A stretch of DNA of 7,439 nucleotides from an uncultured Ruminococcus sp. (GTDB lineage Bacteria > Bacillota > Clostridia > Oscillospirales > Acutalibacteraceae): positions 1 to 7,439 of the forward strand of contig CACZSM010000218.1 in NCBI GenBank assembly GCA_902783815.1, given 5' to 3'. The translations under genes and the position numbers were made by a program. The stretch's first letter is position 1. Each line of letters opens with the position of its first letter. The notes beneath the pieces were generated by a model. It was not told where the DNA came from. It saw nothing but the letters and a program-made list of their open reading frames with translations, and searched no databases. Shown here piece by piece: positions 6,296 through 7,439 of this stretch.

Positions 6296-6787
6296 TTGAC
6301 TTTGTTAATGGTAGGCATATTTTCGGTTCTTATAGCTGTGACAGACCAGGTCATTAAGTATTTTATATACGAGAATTTGTATCCCTCTGGAAGCGTTACG
6401 GTGATAGATAATCTGTTTGCACTTATATATACGGAAAACCGTGGAGCAGCATTCGGCATATTTCAGAACAGTACAGTAATTTTTTCCATAATAACCGGAG
6501 TGATGATAGGTATATTTATTTATCTTCTTGTAAAAAAGAAATTTACGGGAAAGCTGTTTACTGTAGCAGTTACTATGATAATAGGCGGAGGTATTGGAAA
6601 TCTTATCGACAGGATATTCAGAGGTTTTGTAATAGATTATCTTGCCCTGTCTTTTTTTCCGCCCGTATGTAATTTTGCTGATTATTGTATTACCATAGGC
6701 GCAGCGTTGTTTGTGATATCAATAATGATGAGTCCGGAATTCAAAAAGAAGGATGAAGCTGATAAAAATGACGAAAAAGACATTTAA
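6296..6787 (+). CDS. lspA: Lipoprotein signal peptidase II
   Basis: LspA is the integral-membrane aspartyl protease that removes the signal peptide of diacylglyceryl-modified prolipoproteins. The 163-residue product has four predicted membrane segments (about 4-24, 58-79, 87-104 and 126-145) and a charged cytosolic tail (about 148-163, FKKKDEADKNDEKDI). Family motifs are D17 in the first helix (VTDQVIKYF), N48 in ENRGAAFG, GGGIGNLIDR (97-106) and the two catalytic aspartates D114 in GFVIDYL and D129 in NFADY. The TTG start puts the first-helix Asp at residue 17, close to its place in B. subtilis LspA; ATG 6257 would add 13 residues. The gene follows ileS across a terminator and overlaps the downstream rluD by 20 bases, the same order as in B. 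subtilis (ileS ... lspA, ylyB). Confidence 0.95.
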   Translation: MTLLMVGIFSVLIAVTDQVIKYFIYENLYPSGSVTVIDNLFALIYTENRGAAFGIFQNSTVIFSIITGVMIGIFIYLLVKKKFTGKLFTVAVTMIIGGGIGNLIDRIFRGFVIDYLALSFFPPVCNFADYCITIGAALFVISIMMSPEFKKKDEADKNDEKDI

Positions 6788-7439
6788 GGCTGATGCCGCC
6801 GCATCAGGAACAAGACTGGACAGCTTTATATCAAAGGAAGCCGGAGATATTACCCGTTCGGCAGTACAAAAACTGATAGATGAGGGAAATGTCAGTGTAA
6901 ACGGCAGGTCAGCAGCAAAGAATTATAAGCTGAGGGATGGAGACAGTATCGAGCTGAATATTCCGGATCCCGTATTGCCGGAGGCAAAGCCTGAAAATAT
7001 ACCGCTTGACATAGTTTATGAGGACAATGATCTTCTTGTAGTGAATAAGCCAAAGGGGATGGTCGTACATCCTGCGGCCGGAAATTATGAAGGTACTCTT
7101 GTAAATGCGCTGTTATTTCACTGTGGAAATAGTTTGTCCGGTATCAATGGAGTGCTCAGACCAGGTATAGTTCACCGGATAGACAAGGATACAAGCGGTC
7201 TGCTGATCGTAGCAAAAAATGATTTTTCGCACCAGCTTCTTGCGGATCAGATAAAGGTACACAGCTTTACGAGAAAATATCAGGCAGTCGTATATGGTGG
7301 ATTCAGAGATGATTCAGGAACGATAGATCTTCCGATCGGAAGGCATCCGTCCGACCGTAAAAAAATGACTGTAACAGATAAAAATTCAAGAAATGCAGTA
7401 ACGCATTATAAGGTGATGGGCAGATACAAGGGTTTTACA
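6768..7439 (+). CDS. rluD: RluD-family 23S rRNA pseudouridine synthase, 3'-truncated by the window edge
   Basis: The frame is open from ATG 6768 to the last base and gives 224 residues of an expected roughly 300. Residues 14-46 (GTRLDSFISKE through VSVNG) form the S4-like RNA-binding domain. YEDNDLLVVNKPKGMVVHP (84-102) and HRIDKDTSGLL (136-146) are the RluA/RluC/RluD-family signatures, and D139 is the catalytic Asp. In E. coli, RluD makes pseudouridines in helix 69 of 23S rRNA. Sequence alone does not prove the same sites here, and the Firmicutes relative in this position is YlyB. The start lies within lspA with a 20-base overlap. GAAGGA (6748-6753) is 14 bases ahead, longer than usual. The in-frame ATG 6753 is an alternative giving five extra residues, but GAAGG then abuts it directly. 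Confidence 0.93.
   Translation, partial: MTKKTFKADAAASGTRLDSFISKEAGDITRSAVQKLIDEGNVSVNGRSAAKNYKLRDGDSIELNIPDPVLPEAKPENIPLDIVYEDNDLLVVNKPKGMVVHPAAGNYEGTLVNALLFHCGNSLSGINGVLRPGIVHRIDKDTSGLLIVAKNDFSHQLLADQIKVHSFTRKYQAVVYGGFRDDSGTIDLPIGRHPSDRKKMTVTDKNSRNAVTHYKVMGRYKGFT

Noticed and set aside
1..7439. A mobile element, phage, defence system or CRISPR array.
   Set aside because: No transposase, integrase, direct-repeat array or compositional break was seen. All seven genes are co-oriented core genes in conserved order.

Overview
The window looks like a chromosomal stretch of a low- to moderate-GC Gram-positive bacterium (Firmicutes). The best guess is class Clostridia, near Ruminococcus/Oscillospiraceae. 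The evidence is the gene order yggS(ylmE)-sepF-divIVA-ileS-lspA-rluD, which is the known Firmicutes division/ileS neighbourhood, the SepF + DivIVA pair, the AGGAGG-type ribosome binding sites and the AT-rich codon choice (many AGA and ATA codons). The genus is an inference; no 16S rRNA or other marker is present.

Layout: every gene is on the + strand and the region is almost wall-to-wall coding. (1) Bases 3-1244: the 3' part of an HlyD-like membrane-fusion/adaptor protein whose start lies upstream. (2) 1213-1947: a YggS/YlmE PLP-homeostasis protein that overlaps it by 32 bases. (3) 1967-2428: sepF. (4) 2467-3372: a DivIVA-family protein with GTG start and a long charged tail. (5) A 72-base gap with a 15-bp imperfect hairpin. 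(6) 3445-6231: a complete type 1 isoleucyl-tRNA synthetase. (7) A 64-base gap holding a strong intrinsic-terminator-like hairpin. (8) 6296-6787: lspA, best started at a TTG codon downstream of the hairpin. (9) 6768-7439: the first 224 codons of an RluD-family pseudouridine synthase, running off the window and overlapping lspA by 20 bases. No gap exceeds 72 bases. I saw no tRNA, rRNA, CRISPR array or mobile element.

How the genes fit together: SepF (FtsZ membrane anchor) and DivIVA (curvature-sensing scaffold) are division/cell-pole proteins. The HlyD-like protein is probably a membrane-anchored envelope factor. YggS is the usual companion of sepF. IleRS, LspA (lipoprotein signal peptidase) and RluD (23S rRNA modification) are housekeeping genes of translation and the envelope. 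Compared with Bacillus subtilis, ylmG and ylmH are missing between sepF and divIVA, and ileS has no room for a T-box leader.

I found no new multi-gene system here; the region is mostly ordinary. The points most worth a second look are a duplicated short motif and basic terminus in the DivIVA tail, the uncharacterised HlyD-like gene beside sepF, and the two intergenic hairpins that seem to divide the apparent operon.
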